NCBI GenBank assembly: GCA_963693365.1
Contig: CAVNZM010000009.1
Coordinates: forward strand, 3,410,001 to 3,474,000
Length of the DNA stretch: 64,000 nt
Reading direction: 5' to 3'
Origin: Amoebidium appalachense
Lineage: Eukaryota; Ichthyosporea
The notes under the pieces were generated by a model. It saw only the letters and a list, made by a program, of their open reading frames with translations, was not told the origin of the DNA and searched no databases. Of this stretch, positions 12,170-23,029 are shown piece after piece. Position 1 is the first letter of the stretch; every line of letters begins with the position of its first letter. A program made the translations under genes and the position numbers.

Positions 12170-12300
12170 AGAGAACAAATGGCTATTGAACCGTTTGAAG
12201 TTCCTAAGAAAGATATTTGTTTTCCGACCTAAACCCAAACTGAAATTTCTAAATGTGCTCTGGTGGCATTATGTGGCCTTGACTGTATATATTCTGATGC

Positions 12301-12424
12301 ATGTGTGTGTGTGTAGCACACGTGCGGTATGTGCGTATGCGTGCGTGTGTGCCTGTGTGTGCAGGTCTGTGGATATGTGTGATACTGTACATGTGGATAT
12401 GTGTGATACTGTACATGTGTGTGT

Positions 12425-12515
<91 letters not shown>

Positions 12516-12628
12516 ACATGCGGTTTGTGTGTGCGTGTTTGTGAGTGAGTGTACAGTACGTGTGTGTTCGTGCTCGTGTGTGTTCGTGTGTGTGTGTTCG
12601 TGCGTGCGTGCATGCATGCGTGTGTGCG

Positions 12629-12693
<65 letters not shown>

Positions 12694-12791
12694 CACGGTA
12701 CATGTTTGTATGCGTGTGAGTACGTGCTCGTGTGTACACATGTATGTGTGTGTGTGTGTCTGTGTGTGTGTGTGTTTGTGTGCAGTGTCTG

Positions 12792-12844
<53 letters not shown>

Positions 12845-12934
12845 CAGTGTGTGTGTGTGTGTGTGTGTGCGTGCATGTGTGTGTACACGCGTGTGTGTGT
12901 GTGCGTGTGCATGCGTGCGTGCGTGCGTGCGTGC

Positions 12935-12966
<32 letters not shown>

Positions 12967-12998
12967 GTGTGTGTGCGTGTGTGTGTTTGTGTGTGTAT
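12301..12998. repeat. GT-rich microsatellite block
   Basis: About 700 bp of TG repeats with TGCG, TGTA and GC variants, including pure arrays at about 12431-12514 and 12797-12840 and a GCGC stretch at 12932-12950. The Cys/Val or His/Thr frames on both strands come from the repeat. Confidence 0.9.
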
Positions 12999-13124
12999 GG
13001 GGGGGGGGAGGGGGGGGGAGGGTATTATTTTTCATGTGGTAGTTTGTGCTGTCTGTTCCCATAATTGCATCTAGCTAATTAGTGTCGGAGATCTACTCGA
13101 GGCCTAAAGCTTGTGTGTCTGTGT

Positions 13125-13200
13125 AAACATCAGTGGTGGATTGGTGGATTGTGGGGTGGTGTGAAACATCAGTGGTGGATTGGTGGATTGTGGGGTGGTG
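13125..13200. repeat. 37-bp direct duplication
   Basis: Two identical 37-bp copies (13125-13161 and 13164-13200) begin AAACATCAGTGGTGG and are separated by 2 bp. Confidence 0.85.
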
Positions 13201-13264
13201 CGTGCCTGTGTCTTTCATGGGACTACATATATTTTCCTAACATGTATGTATAGTGGGGGGCGGG

Positions 13265-13327
13265 TTGGTGCAATGGTAAGTATCTGCGCGTCATGCTCAG
13301 GATCGATCCTGGTTACTACCGATTTTT
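13265..13327 (+). ncRNA. tRNA-like Pol III promoter (SINE head or tRNA relic)
   Basis: TTGGTGCAATGGTAAG resembles a tRNA A box. It is followed about 30 nt later by GGATCGATCC, close to a B box in a small palindromic T-arm, and then by TTTTT at 13323-13327. The acceptor stem does not pair, so a functional tRNA is unlikely; a tRNA-derived SINE head or a decayed tRNA fits better. Confidence 0.4.
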
Positions 13328-13481
13328 GTCGAGCTCGACGGTCCACTGGTCTGGCCGCCCCCTAGAAGCCATCACCCCAGACCACGTCAAGCAGCACCAC
13401 CAATTTGTTATCATCCGGCCGCAAGACATGACGTCATGAACAACACCGGCCCTCTGACGTCAACGGCGCGCCGTTGGACTG

Positions 13482-13580
13482 GGATCCGGACAAGGCCTCC
13501 TACATGTGCTATTTAGGAGGCCTTGGATCCGGACAAGGCCTCCTAAATAGCACACCTATTTAGGAGGCCTTGATCCGGAT
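13482..13580. repeat. Two nested palindromes sharing one core
   Basis: The first hairpin (13482-13530) pairs GGATCC and AAGGCCTCCTA with their complements across a short loop. The second (13527-13580) has a 24-nt left arm, loop CACAC and 25-nt right arm with a single one-base indel. Both use the core AAGGCCTCCTAAATAG, so three alternating arms can pair in different ways. Confidence 0.85.
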
Positions 13581-13911
13581 GCCCAAGCTTCGAAGCGACG
13601 TGCAGCCCGATCATAGGTCGCTACTGGACCTGTGTGATCAGCCCGCTGCCCGGGCCAGATGTCGATGGGGTTTACGCTGTTTACTCGAGGCAAAGAGAAC
13701 CAGTCTCAGGTATGGGGGGGGGGGTTTTGCTCGGAATATCCCCTCAGCGGTATATCATGATCACGTACATAGATGTCGGGTGGTGACTATATATCAGGGT
13801 TTACTTTCTCTACGAGACACCATAAAGACTACAAGGAGAAATCAATTAGTTGGGGTTCCCCGTTTTTTTTTTTTTAAAGGGGCTCCCCTCGGGACACTCG
13901 GTATCAGCTGG

Positions 13912-13912
<1 letters not shown>

Positions 13913-13964
<52 letters not shown>

Positions 13965-13980
13965 TGTGTGTGTGTGCGCG
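13913..13980. repeat. (GT)n array at LINE 3' end
   Basis: About 30 TG units. On the minus strand this is a CA tail directly after the LINE C-terminal frame, consistent with a microsatellite tail. Confidence 0.7.
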
Positions 13981-13984
13981 TGCG

Positions 13985-15203
13985 CTATAATTTTGTAGTG
14001 ATGTGTTTCTCAAGCCAATCAATACATCTAATAAACAGGTCGTAGTTACGCGTGTTTAGTATAAAATCAAGGATGTTGTAATTTACAGGTAGGCTATCTT
14101 TCTGGGTGTCTGTTGTGAATGTGACGTGTGTGTGTTGCGGTATTATGTGGTCTATCAAACTACATTTGGCGATACATGACCGGTTAAACTGGTGTGTGTG
14201 TGTGTTGTTTGGGCATGCAAATGATGCCACCTTATACTTATTAGATCTCCACTGTATAGCACGTGTACAGTAAAAGCGTGGTAATTGATCAATAATACCA
14301 TCAGCTAGAGAAAGACCAGTTCTACAGGAAGGTAATATGTATTTAGGTGTTATACACTTGCGAGTGCCATATTTGGCAATATGGTTGAGGCGGTCAGTAT
14401 ATATAAAACGAGACATAAGGCTTAGTTTTTCAAGGTGTATGCTTTCATCGGGTCTAGTGTCGTTTGGTATCTTTTTCCATTTGTTATATTGCGTGATTAT
14501 CTTGTGATTGTGTACATGTTTAATAAGTAAGTGGCAGTCCAAAGTCACACACACACTATTGCGGGGTTTATTTGTATTTGTGCCCAGGGGAGAAGGGGGA
14601 GAGAGAGGGGAGGAAAGAGGGGAGAGGTGAGGAGGGGACAGGTCGGATAGAGAAGAGAGGGTGGGAGGGCAAATACTTCTTTAAGCGGCTTATGTGCTTA
14701 TTGAATTTCAGCGCGAGATAGGATACTCTAGCAGCTATTGGGACCAGACCATATATCGAGAGCGTTACAGGCCCAGGTTTACAACAGTTGTTAGATAGAA
14801 AGGAGGCAACTTCTGCTTCAAGGAAATTTGCCAAGGGTTTAAGCGCTCTAGTTCTCTCTTTCTTGATCCAAGCGGCGAGAAGGGGTAAACCATATTCACA
14901 TGCCGGGAAGACAAAAGTGCGAATAAATGTAAGTCTAATAGAAGGATGGAGGGGTGTGTCTTTAAAAATATTAGCCGAGAAGAAAGCTAACCGCTTACGA
15001 GCCAACTCTACCCTCTTTTCGACCATATGGGGAAACATAACACCAACAGAATCAACCGGAACACCAAGATATTTGTATTCTGGAACTATAGGTACAGGTT
15101 TAGATGATAATGTAAATGTGTGTAAATTGTTAGCTATATCAGGTACAAGAACACCACATTTGTCTATGTTAAGGATCATAAGGTTTGCCTTGCACCACTG
15201 TCG
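13985..15203 (-). mobile_element. 5'-truncated LINE (non-LTR retrotransposon), RT thumb to C-terminus
   Basis: The minus-strand frame at 15203-14568 starts within the reverse transcriptase (WCKANLMILNIDKCGVL, then YKYLGVPVDSVGVMF) and runs through the thumb. A second open frame (14554-13985) carries FACPN, FNRSCIAKC and similar Cys/His spacing seen at LINE C-termini. A stop near 14570 separates the two. The catalytic fingers and palm are absent, as expected for 5' truncation during insertion. Inactive. Confidence 0.75.
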
Positions 15204-15396
15204 ATGGGCCCGGCGGCGCCTCCGCCCAGCCTGTCGGCAGGACAGATGCGTGAGCCACGGGCCGGTCAAGCTCGGCGACCCAGCCGGGCCTGTCACATTT
15301 TCGGGAACGTTTTTTCTATTTTCAGCTTTTCTTTTGTCTCAGTTTTTTCAGTTTTTTTCTCAGCATCTTTCGAAGTGGGCGAGAAATTAGTAGAAA

Positions 15397-15768
15397 ATGT
15401 GGCCACCCTCAGAAGAAGAGCTTGTAAAGCTGTACGTCATGCTGTTTATAACATCAGCTGCTCAATCATGTTTGCTGTTGTTGGAAGGGTTTGTTACGGC
15501 TCTGGTAAATGCCGGCTATAACATGGCTTTACAGAACTCTCAGGCCTTGGTTTCCATAGCTAGGGCCGCTTGGGTGTCTGAAGAGTTTGGTGGGACTGTG
15601 GTTTTTGACGGGTTTGAGGTTCCCACACGTTTTTTAATAATGAGCGCAATGCCGGCAGAAATCACTTTCCATCCTATACAGCATCTAAAAGACTGCTTTA
15701 TGAAGGCTGCCGCCAAAAACAGCCAATCAATGTTAAGCGCGCCAAAACTTTTAGCCAATCAGCGTTAA
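15397..15768 (+). CDS. Hypothetical ORF between two LINE fragments
   Basis: A 123-residue frame (begins MWPPSEEELVKLYVML) of ordinary amino-acid composition, with no domain I recognise. It lies between the two LINE remnants. It could be ORF1 or linker material of a decayed element, or an unrelated captured exon. No signal peptide or membrane segment is convincing. Confidence 0.25.
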   Translation: MWPPSEEELVKLYVMLFITSAAQSCLLLLEGFVTALVNAGYNMALQNSQALVSIARAAWVSEEFGGTVVFDGFEVPTRFLIMSAMPAEITFHPIQHLKDCFMKAAAKNSQSMLSAPKLLANQR

Positions 15769-15949
15769 CTGGCGACGAGCCCTGACGGGATGGAAATCGA
15801 CACCTCATTTTATGGCCGACAGGCTCGTCGGGGTGGCGATGGGCGCGGCCAGGTCTAATCACACAGATCGTTGAACTGATACGAGGAATTTGACCGCATA
15901 CCAACGGCCGACGAGCCCCCGGCGGTGAGCCGATCACACAGGTCCACTA

Positions 15950-17130
15950 TTGAATAGTTCGAATCTGGCTGGTCCCTATGGCCACCCCCGACGCAGGGGT
16001 GCAAACCTTCCGCTCTTTATCAGCCTCCCGCTACCCGTCCCGCAAAGCGTGTGGGCCGGACGGCATCCCTATGGCACTACTTATTGTAAGGTACTCATCC
16101 CACCCCACCCCGAGAAAGACGAAAAGCGTGGCCCGCCGCCACCCCCTTGCGTGTATTCTTAGCGAATTGTTTAGCTGGTAAGCTGATGTCGGTAAAGTGC
16201 CCTCGGAGTGGCTGGACACCCATCAAGAAAACGGCTGCACGGGGTCCCATCAAGAAAACGGCTGCACGGGGTCCCATTCACGAATTTCGCCCTATCACAC
16301 TTACGTCCGTCTTTCGCCCATTGTTTGAAAGTGGCCTTCTACAGGCCTTTTCTCGTAATCCCACCCTTAAGCAGGCTTCCCAGCTGAGCCCACTTCAAGC
16401 GGCGTTTCGGAATGGTCACTCATGTTAGGCTCAAATTCTCACACTACACAATGCAACCCAAGGTGATGATACCGAGCACCTCGTCTTTATCGACTTCAAG
16501 AATGCGTACGACACCGGTCGACCTCCCTTGCTTGTGGGCCAATTTGGCCACCTGTCACACCACCCGCGGTGTCCCATCCCAAATGGGTCGGCTACTGGAA
16601 GCTATGTTTACGTTTACGCGCGGACGGGCGGTGGTTAATGGGCGGCTGTCCCCGGGATTTACCCGCACGCGCAGGGTACTACAGGGGTCCCTGCTAAGCC
16701 ACTTATTTTCAACCTGTATATTGACGATTTGGCTGACGCCCTTTCCGCGGCACAAATTGACGGGGGGTTGCCTTCCAAGGCCCCACCCGCCCTCTTTTCC
16801 GCCGACGATATTGTGCTTATGTCATCCGATCCTATCGAATTAGGCTATGTGGTTGAACACTATCGAATTAGGCTTGTGGTTGAACACTGGTGCCAGCGTA
16901 ATGATATGAAGGTTAACGTTATAAAGTGTGCCCTTTTATCAAAATCCATCCCAACCTGGGACGACGTCGACGTTTGTATTTTCGGCAGTCCTCTCCCTCA
17001 CCCAATCGAATACAAGTAATTGGGGATTCCGGTGGACGAATGGGGCATATGTTTCAAACGGATGATCGACCGTCGGGTGGAGAGTGCAGGCAGGTGTCTT
17101 CGGTTATTTAGGGATGTGTATCTTGCATAG
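15950..17130 (+). pseudogene. Decayed LINE reverse transcriptase
   Basis: RT motifs appear in order but in shifting frames: KACGPDGIP (about 16035), FRPITLTSV (about 16280), FIDFKNAYD (16486-16512, motif A), FNLYIDDL (about 16705, motif B), FSADDIVL (about 16795, motif C), WCQRNDMKVN and LGIPVDEWG (about 16890-17045). Several frameshifts, an in-frame stop and a tandem 27-bp duplication (16219-16272) show it is dead. The thumb motif is related to, but clearly diverged from, the minus-strand LINE at 13985-15203. Confidence 0.8.
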
Positions 17131-17261
17131 CTTGCCCCAGTCAGTTGCGTTGCATGTGGTGCTTCTGGTTTCCGATTGACCTCCAGACTGTAGTTGCTAA
17201 CATGGAGGGTTGTATACACAGGCCCATAAACCTACCCACCTCACCTTACGAACTACTATCG

Positions 17262-17264
<3 letters not shown>

Positions 17265-17311
<47 letters not shown>

Positions 17312-17340
17312 GGGGGAGGGAGGGGGGGGGGGGGGGGGGG
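17265..17340. repeat. G-rich homopolymer block
   Basis: A run of 46 G (17265-17310), then G-rich sequence with three A interruptions. Confidence 0.9.
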
Positions 17341-17407
17341 GTATGTTGGACACACAAACACATACACATCACATACGCATGAGCGTAGTAAGCAACACTG
17401 TGACAGA

Positions 17408-17487
<80 letters not shown>
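17408..17487. repeat. (AC)n microsatellite
   Basis: About 40 uninterrupted CA units. Confidence 0.9.
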
Positions 17488-17489
<2 letters not shown>

Positions 17490-17499
17490 TGACACACAC

Positions 17500-17923
17500 A
17501 TTGGGGAACACATAGATCATTTCATTTAATCCAATCTCCTTCTTCACGCTCCCTCTCTCCCTTCCTCCCTCTACTCCCTCCCCCCCATCTTCCCTCACCC
17601 CCCCTCCCCCCGCCCCTCCCTCCCCCCTTTTCTTCCTCCCCTCCCTACCCTTCCCCGCCCCCTCCCCCCCCCCCCCCCCCACCTCCCCGCCCCTTCCCCC
17701 CCCCCCCCTTCCCCCCTCCCTCCCCTCTCCCCCCTCCCCCTCCCCTCCGCTCCCCCCCCCCCCTCCCCCCCCCCCAACAAGACTCTCTCAAGGAATCGGA
17801 ACAATAGTGCAGGCACAAGGGGCGAGCCCAAAATGCAGGGGCTGCATCGTTAAAAGGCCGGAAAACCCGATCTGCCCTTATCAAACGAAGAAGTACTACC
17901 CCCCCCCCCCCCCCCCCCCTCCC

Positions 17924-17982
<59 letters not shown>

Positions 17983-18606
17983 AACAACCACCACCACCAC
18001 CACCAGGAGGGGGTGATGAGAGGCCATACGGGGAGTAAGTAGTAGGGTACCGTTTTTTTGCCGATACTTAGCCATTAAATTTACATGTTTGAATGAAGGG
18101 ATGGAGAATCTCGTGTACTACTTAGCTTAGTGACTTGTGTCTGTGTCTGTGTATGTGTGTGTGCGTGCACGCAGATGTGCATGCGTGTTTGTACATGTGT
18201 GTGTGTGTCACGGTGTATGCGTGTGTGCGTGTTTGTGTGTGTCTGTGTCTGTGTGTCTGTGTATGTATATGTGAGTGTTTTTCCGGGGAGAAAGGGGTGG
18301 GGTGGGGGGTGCAGGGGTGGGGGTGGGGGTGGGGGGGGGGGGGGGGGGGGGCGGGGGGGTAAACTTCCGTTTATGACGTGATATGTGCCGTCGGCATTCC
18401 TCCGAGATCTTCTACAAATGAAAAAGAGGCTACACAAGTAACCGTTGCTAGATGGACGACCTGGGTGAGGTGTATATGCACGCGCATGCACATCGCAGTA
18501 GATAAAAAGAACGACACTGATATATATGGCGCAAACATGTAAGCTGTTTCAGTTGGCAGGTAACACAAGGTGCTGGATCAATAAACTTCTTCTGGAATCC
18601 TTCACA

Positions 18607-18665
<59 letters not shown>

Positions 18666-18791
18666 CCGTGGTGGTGGTGGTGGTGGTGGTGGTGGCGGTG
18701 GTGGTGGTTGGGGGACCTCGGGGGAGGAGGGAGGGGGGGGGGGGACGAGGGCAGAAAGCAGTAACAGCCACCGTCCCCAGCTCCTCCTTAC

Positions 18792-18831
<40 letters not shown>

Positions 18832-19440
18832 CACATACACACACACACACAGGCAGTGTTGTGATGCACACACACACTGTGTTACAGTCACACATGGACA
18901 CGCGCAAGTGCCCGTGTACACACACACACACACACACACGCATGCACACACACACACACACAAAAAAAAAAAAAGAAAGAAAAAGAAAGAAAGAAAAGTA
19001 ACACACACACACATAAACACACACATTCGCAAGCACACACACTACACACGCACGCACGCACACACACACACATGCACACACACACACACAGAGACACAGC
19101 AGAAAAAAGAAAACAAAGCCCTAAATATTTGGGGGGAGGGGAAGGGAGAAGTGGAACGGAGGGCAGCAAGCAGCCACAGCCACATTGGCCTCTGGGACCC
19201 CCCAACACACACACACACACACACACACACGCTCACAAAACAAATGATTAGTAACACATACGCACACACACCACACTCGTCTGTTTCCAAGAATAAATGA
19301 GGTGTGGGAGAAAACGGGGGAGGGGGGGGGGGGGGACAGAAGAGAGAGAGGGGGAGAGAGAGAGAGAGAGAGAAGGTTTCATCACAGAGGGCCGGTGCTC
19401 CAAGACTCTAGTGGTATGATATTTATAGAAATATAATTTC
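17500..19440. other. Spacer of simple repeats, no gene recognised
   Basis: C-rich blocks (17580-17775), a C56 run (17925-17980), GT arrays (18130-18290, 18610-18664), GTG triplets (18664-18710), CA arrays (18795-18850, 18905-19090, 19205-19230) and GA (19340-19375). Sequence between them is too short to assess. All long frames are repeat artefacts. Confidence 0.6.
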
Positions 19441-19446
19441 TTTATT
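19441..19446 (-). terminator. Polyadenylation signal, Cys-rich repeat gene
   Basis: On the minus strand AATAAA occurs about 258 bp after the stop at 19704, in A/T-rich sequence. Confidence 0.6.
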
Positions 19447-19703
19447 TTAGCAGCTTGCTGGGCCGACAGTACAACCATTACGTCCATTGCATTACGATTT
19501 TACTTAGTCATTAAAAACGAGAAACTCTCGAGCATGGCCGGTTTCTATCCATGCATTTCTATATATAGTGTAACTTAGCTTAGTATTTAGTATATATAAT
19601 CGTACCGGTACCAGTGAAGACACACTGGCTCCAAATACGACTGCAAACGTTGTGCAACAATGCTATCCATCTCTATACTATTAACCTATCAGCTTCCTGC
19701 TGC

Positions 19704-22700
19704 TCATTGACTTGCCCCCACAGCACCACACTTGGCCACGCCATTATCGCACACGCAGCTGCGGTCACCCTGCTGGAACTTATCGCCACTCTCCACCACG
19801 GTCGACGTCCCGGTGCGGCACATACCGTAGCCGGGCGGACGCTGAGGCACACATCCGCCAGTGCACAAGGGGATTCCGTTGTTGCAGAAACACGTCTTGC
19901 ACTCACTAAAGATGAGGGCACCGCCGTTTTCGAATGTAATTCCGTTGACCGCGCACCCCGGGGCAGGTGCAGGTGCAGGTGCAGGCGTAGGGGCCGGGGT
20001 GGGTGCTGGTGTCGGGGCAGGGCTTGGGTTGGGTGGCGCGCACGAGCCAGACGCGCCGCACTTTGCCACCCCCTTGCTGCACGTGCACTGGCTGCAGCCA
20101 TTGTCGGTCCTGACAGTAGCACCATCGGCAATCACGGTGTTCGCGTCAATACGGCACTGGCCGTTGTTGGGTGGGGGCTGGGGCACACAGCCGCCAGTAC
20201 AAAGCGACTGACCGTTGACACAAGTGCACGAGTAGCACTCACTGTAGACTACCTTCTCGCCGTTGTTGAGGCTTACACCATTCACAACGCAAGTACCCGG
20301 TGGGGGTGGGACAGGTGCAGGCGTGGGAGCAGGGGCGGGATTGGGTGTTGGTGCTGGGCTGGGGCTGGGTGGGGCACACGAGCCAGAGGGACCACATTTT
20401 GCCACACCGTTGCTGCACGTGCACTGGCTGCAACCGTTGTCGGTCTTCACTGTCTGGCCGTTGGGAATAACAGTGTTTGCATCAATGCGGCATTGGCCGT
20501 TGTTAGGTGGGGGTTGGGGCACACAGCCTCCGGTGCAGAGCACTCGGCCACTCACACAGGCGCACGACTTGCACTCACTGTACACGATGCGCTCACCGTC
20601 ATTGATGCGCACACCATTGACGTCACACGAACCCGGTGGTGGTGGGACCGGTGCAGGTGCCGGGTTGGGTGTTGGTGCGGGGCTTGGGCTGGGCGGGGCA
20701 CACGAGCCAGACGGGCCGCACTTGGCAACCCCCTTGCTGCACGTGCACTGGCTGCAGCCGTTGTCGGTCTTGACAGTAGCACCATCGGCAATCACGGTGT
20801 TTGCGTCAATACGGCACTGGCCGTTGTTGGGTGGAGGCAGGGGAACACAACCTCCAGTACAGAACGACCTTCCGTTGACACAAGTGCAAGAATAGCACTC
20901 ACTGTAGACTACCTTCTCGCCGTTGTTGAGACTTACACCGTTGACAACGCAAGAGCCCGGGGGTGGGACAGGCGCCGGCGCAGGTGTGGGAGCGGGCTCC
21001 GGGTAGGGGCTGGGGGTGGGTGCAGGTGCCGGGTTGGATGTTGGTGCGGGGCTTGGGTTGGGTGGGGCACACGAGCCGGACGGGCCGCATTTTGCCACCC
21101 CCTTGCTGCATGTGCACTGGCTGCAGCCGTTGTCGGCTTTCACAGTTGCGCCATCAGCAATCACGGTGTTTGTGTCAATACGGCACTGGCCATTGTTTGG
21201 TGGCGGCTGGGGCACGCAGCCCCCAGTACAAAGAGACCGACCGTTAACACAAGTGCAAGAGTAGCACTCACTGTAGACTACCTTCTCACCATTGTTGAGG
21301 CTTACACCATTCACAACGCAAGTACCCGGTGGGGGTGGGACAGGTGCAGGCGTGGGAGCAGGGGCGGGATTGGGTGTTGGTGCTGGGCTGGGGCTGGGTG
21401 GGGCACACGAGCCAGAGGGACCACATTTTGCCACACCGTTGCTGCACGTGCACTGGCTGCAACCGTTGTCGGTCTTCACTGTCTGGCCGTTGGGAATAAC
21501 AGTGTTTGCATCAATGCGGCATTGGCCGTTGTTAGGTGGGGGTTGGGGCACACAGCCTCCGGTGCAGAGCACTCGGCCACTCACACAGGCGCACGACTTG
21601 CACTCACTGTACACGATGCGCTCACCGTCATTGATGCGCACACCATTGACGTCACACGAACCCGGTGGTGGTGGGACCGGTGCAGGTGCCGGGTTGGGTG
21701 TTGGTGCGGGGCTTGGGCTGGGCGGGGCACACGAGCCAGACGGGCCGCACTTGGCCACCCCCTTGCTGCACGTGCACTGGCTGCAGCCGTTGTTTGTTCT
21801 GATGGTAGCACCATCGGCGATCACGGTGTTTGCATCAATACGGCACTGGCCGTTGTTGGGTGGGGGCAGGGGCACACAGCCACCGGTGCACAGCGACCGC
21901 CCATTGATACAGGCACACGAGTAGCACTCACTGAAGACCACACTCTCACCGTTAGCAAGCATAATACCGTTCACGTCACAAGAGTTGGGTGGAGCAGGGA
22001 CCGGAGTTGGGGCCGGGGCCGGAGTTGGTGCCGGGGTGGGGTTGGGGAGAGCACAAGACCCTGAAGGCCCACATGTGGCTACACCGTTCTGACACTTGCA
22101 AAGCGTGCATCCATTGTCGGTCTTAATCGATTGCCCGTTGGAGATGACGGTGTTCTGGTCGATGCGGCATTGACCATTGTTAGGGGCGGGTTGGGGGACG
22201 CACCCACCCGTGCACAGTGGCCTTCCCCTGACACATGCGCACGAATAGCATTCGTTGAAAACTATCTTGGAGCCCTCGGGAACCGTGACCCCTTGGACGG
22301 TGCAAGTATTCGGGTTGGGATCGGGTTTGGGCGTGGGCGTGGGTGCAGGTGGCTGGGTCGTCTTATTGCACGAAATCGGACAGAGCAGTCTGCCGTTGTT
22401 GCACCGACATTTGCAGCCACCAGCAATACGCACCAGACTGCCGCTTCGAACACTTCTACCGTTTGAAAGCTTGCATGGGGCCGGGAAGGGGTTGGGGTTT
22501 GGCGCGGGCGACGGGGCCGGAGGGAGCACACAGCCTCCGTTTACCACGTTGTAACCTTTGGGGCACGAGATGGGCGCTTCGTTGTAATCTGTACACGGGA
22601 TGGCAAAACCGGATTAGAGCATTCCTCCAACCACAGCACAAGCATTAAGATAAGGATATTAACAGCTCAGAATCTCACACCATTTGTGACTTTGCAGGTT

Positions 22701-22974
22701 TTTTTAGCCTCTGAAAAAATACTTAAAAGCCTTTGAAAAAAACTAAAAAGAGAACTATGTCATGCCATCGAAATGTTTGGCAAAAGGGCACAAGCAAGGG
22801 AAACGTTGGTCGCATTTTTGGCGGCACTCTGAGAAACTACGGTCAACGGCAACCAGAGGAAATCTTCTGCACCAACGCAAACGTACCTTGGGTGGTTGCT
22901 GCTAGGGTGTCCGTTGCAGCGAGCAGCACCGCCCAAAGGAGCGTTTTCAACGTCATTCTTGTGCTCAAGCGCAT
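19704..22974 (-). CDS. Secreted Cys-rich modular repeat protein with Pro/Ala linkers
   Basis: Two exons: 22974-22887 and 22588-19704 (donor CAAG|GTACGT, acceptor GTACAG). They give 990 residues from ATG 22974, or 984 from the in-frame ATG 22956. The TATA box at 23011-23018 leaves almost no leader before 22974, which favours 22956. A signal peptide follows (MTLKTLLWAVLLAATDTLA). After an N-terminal single module come eight tandem units. Each has two six-Cys modules, C-x18-C-x2-C-x-C-x2-G-x3-C-T-x2-C and C-x20-C-x2-C-x-C-x2-G-x3-C-x5-C, joined by (PAPTPNP)-type linkers. The Cys spacing resembles VWC or pacifastin-type domains. The last unit is degenerate and ends at AVGASQ. Likely extracellular matrix, surface or protease-inhibitor-like; function unproven. 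Confidence 0.88.
20266..20762 (-). repeat. Near-identical internal duplication, copy A
   Basis: About 500 bp match 21295-21791 almost base for base at an offset of exactly 1,029 bp (343 codons), spanning parts of two repeat units. It implies recent unequal exchange or gene conversion. Confidence 0.85.
21295..21791 (-). repeat. Near-identical internal duplication, copy B
   Basis: Partner of 20266-20762. Outside this block the two 1,029-bp periods diverge to the level of the other repeat units. Confidence 0.85.
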
Positions 22975-23010
22975 GCCGCGTACAGTATCCTTGAACACTG
23001 TGTGTGTTGG

Positions 23011-23018
23011 TTTTTATA
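23011..23018 (-). promoter_or_regulatory. TATA box of the Cys-rich gene
   Basis: TATAAAAA on the minus strand lies 37 bp upstream of the first ATG and 55 bp upstream of the second, matching a transcription start around 22985. Confidence 0.55.
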
Positions 23019-23029
23019 CTCGAACGTTT

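Noticed and set aside
12269-13074. Long Cys/Val and His/Thr reading frames on both strands
   Set aside because: These are translations of GT/CA microsatellites in all frames; the same artefact recurs at 8500-8790, 18600-19300, 25400-26060, 30430-30870, 36540-37440, 38185-38950 and 48220-49140.
19614-22064. 816-codon open frame on the plus strand
   Set aside because: Antisense shadow of the Cys-rich repeat gene. It lacks a signal peptide, splice context and recognisable domains, while the minus strand has signal peptide, TATA box, polyadenylation signal and ordered Cys modules.
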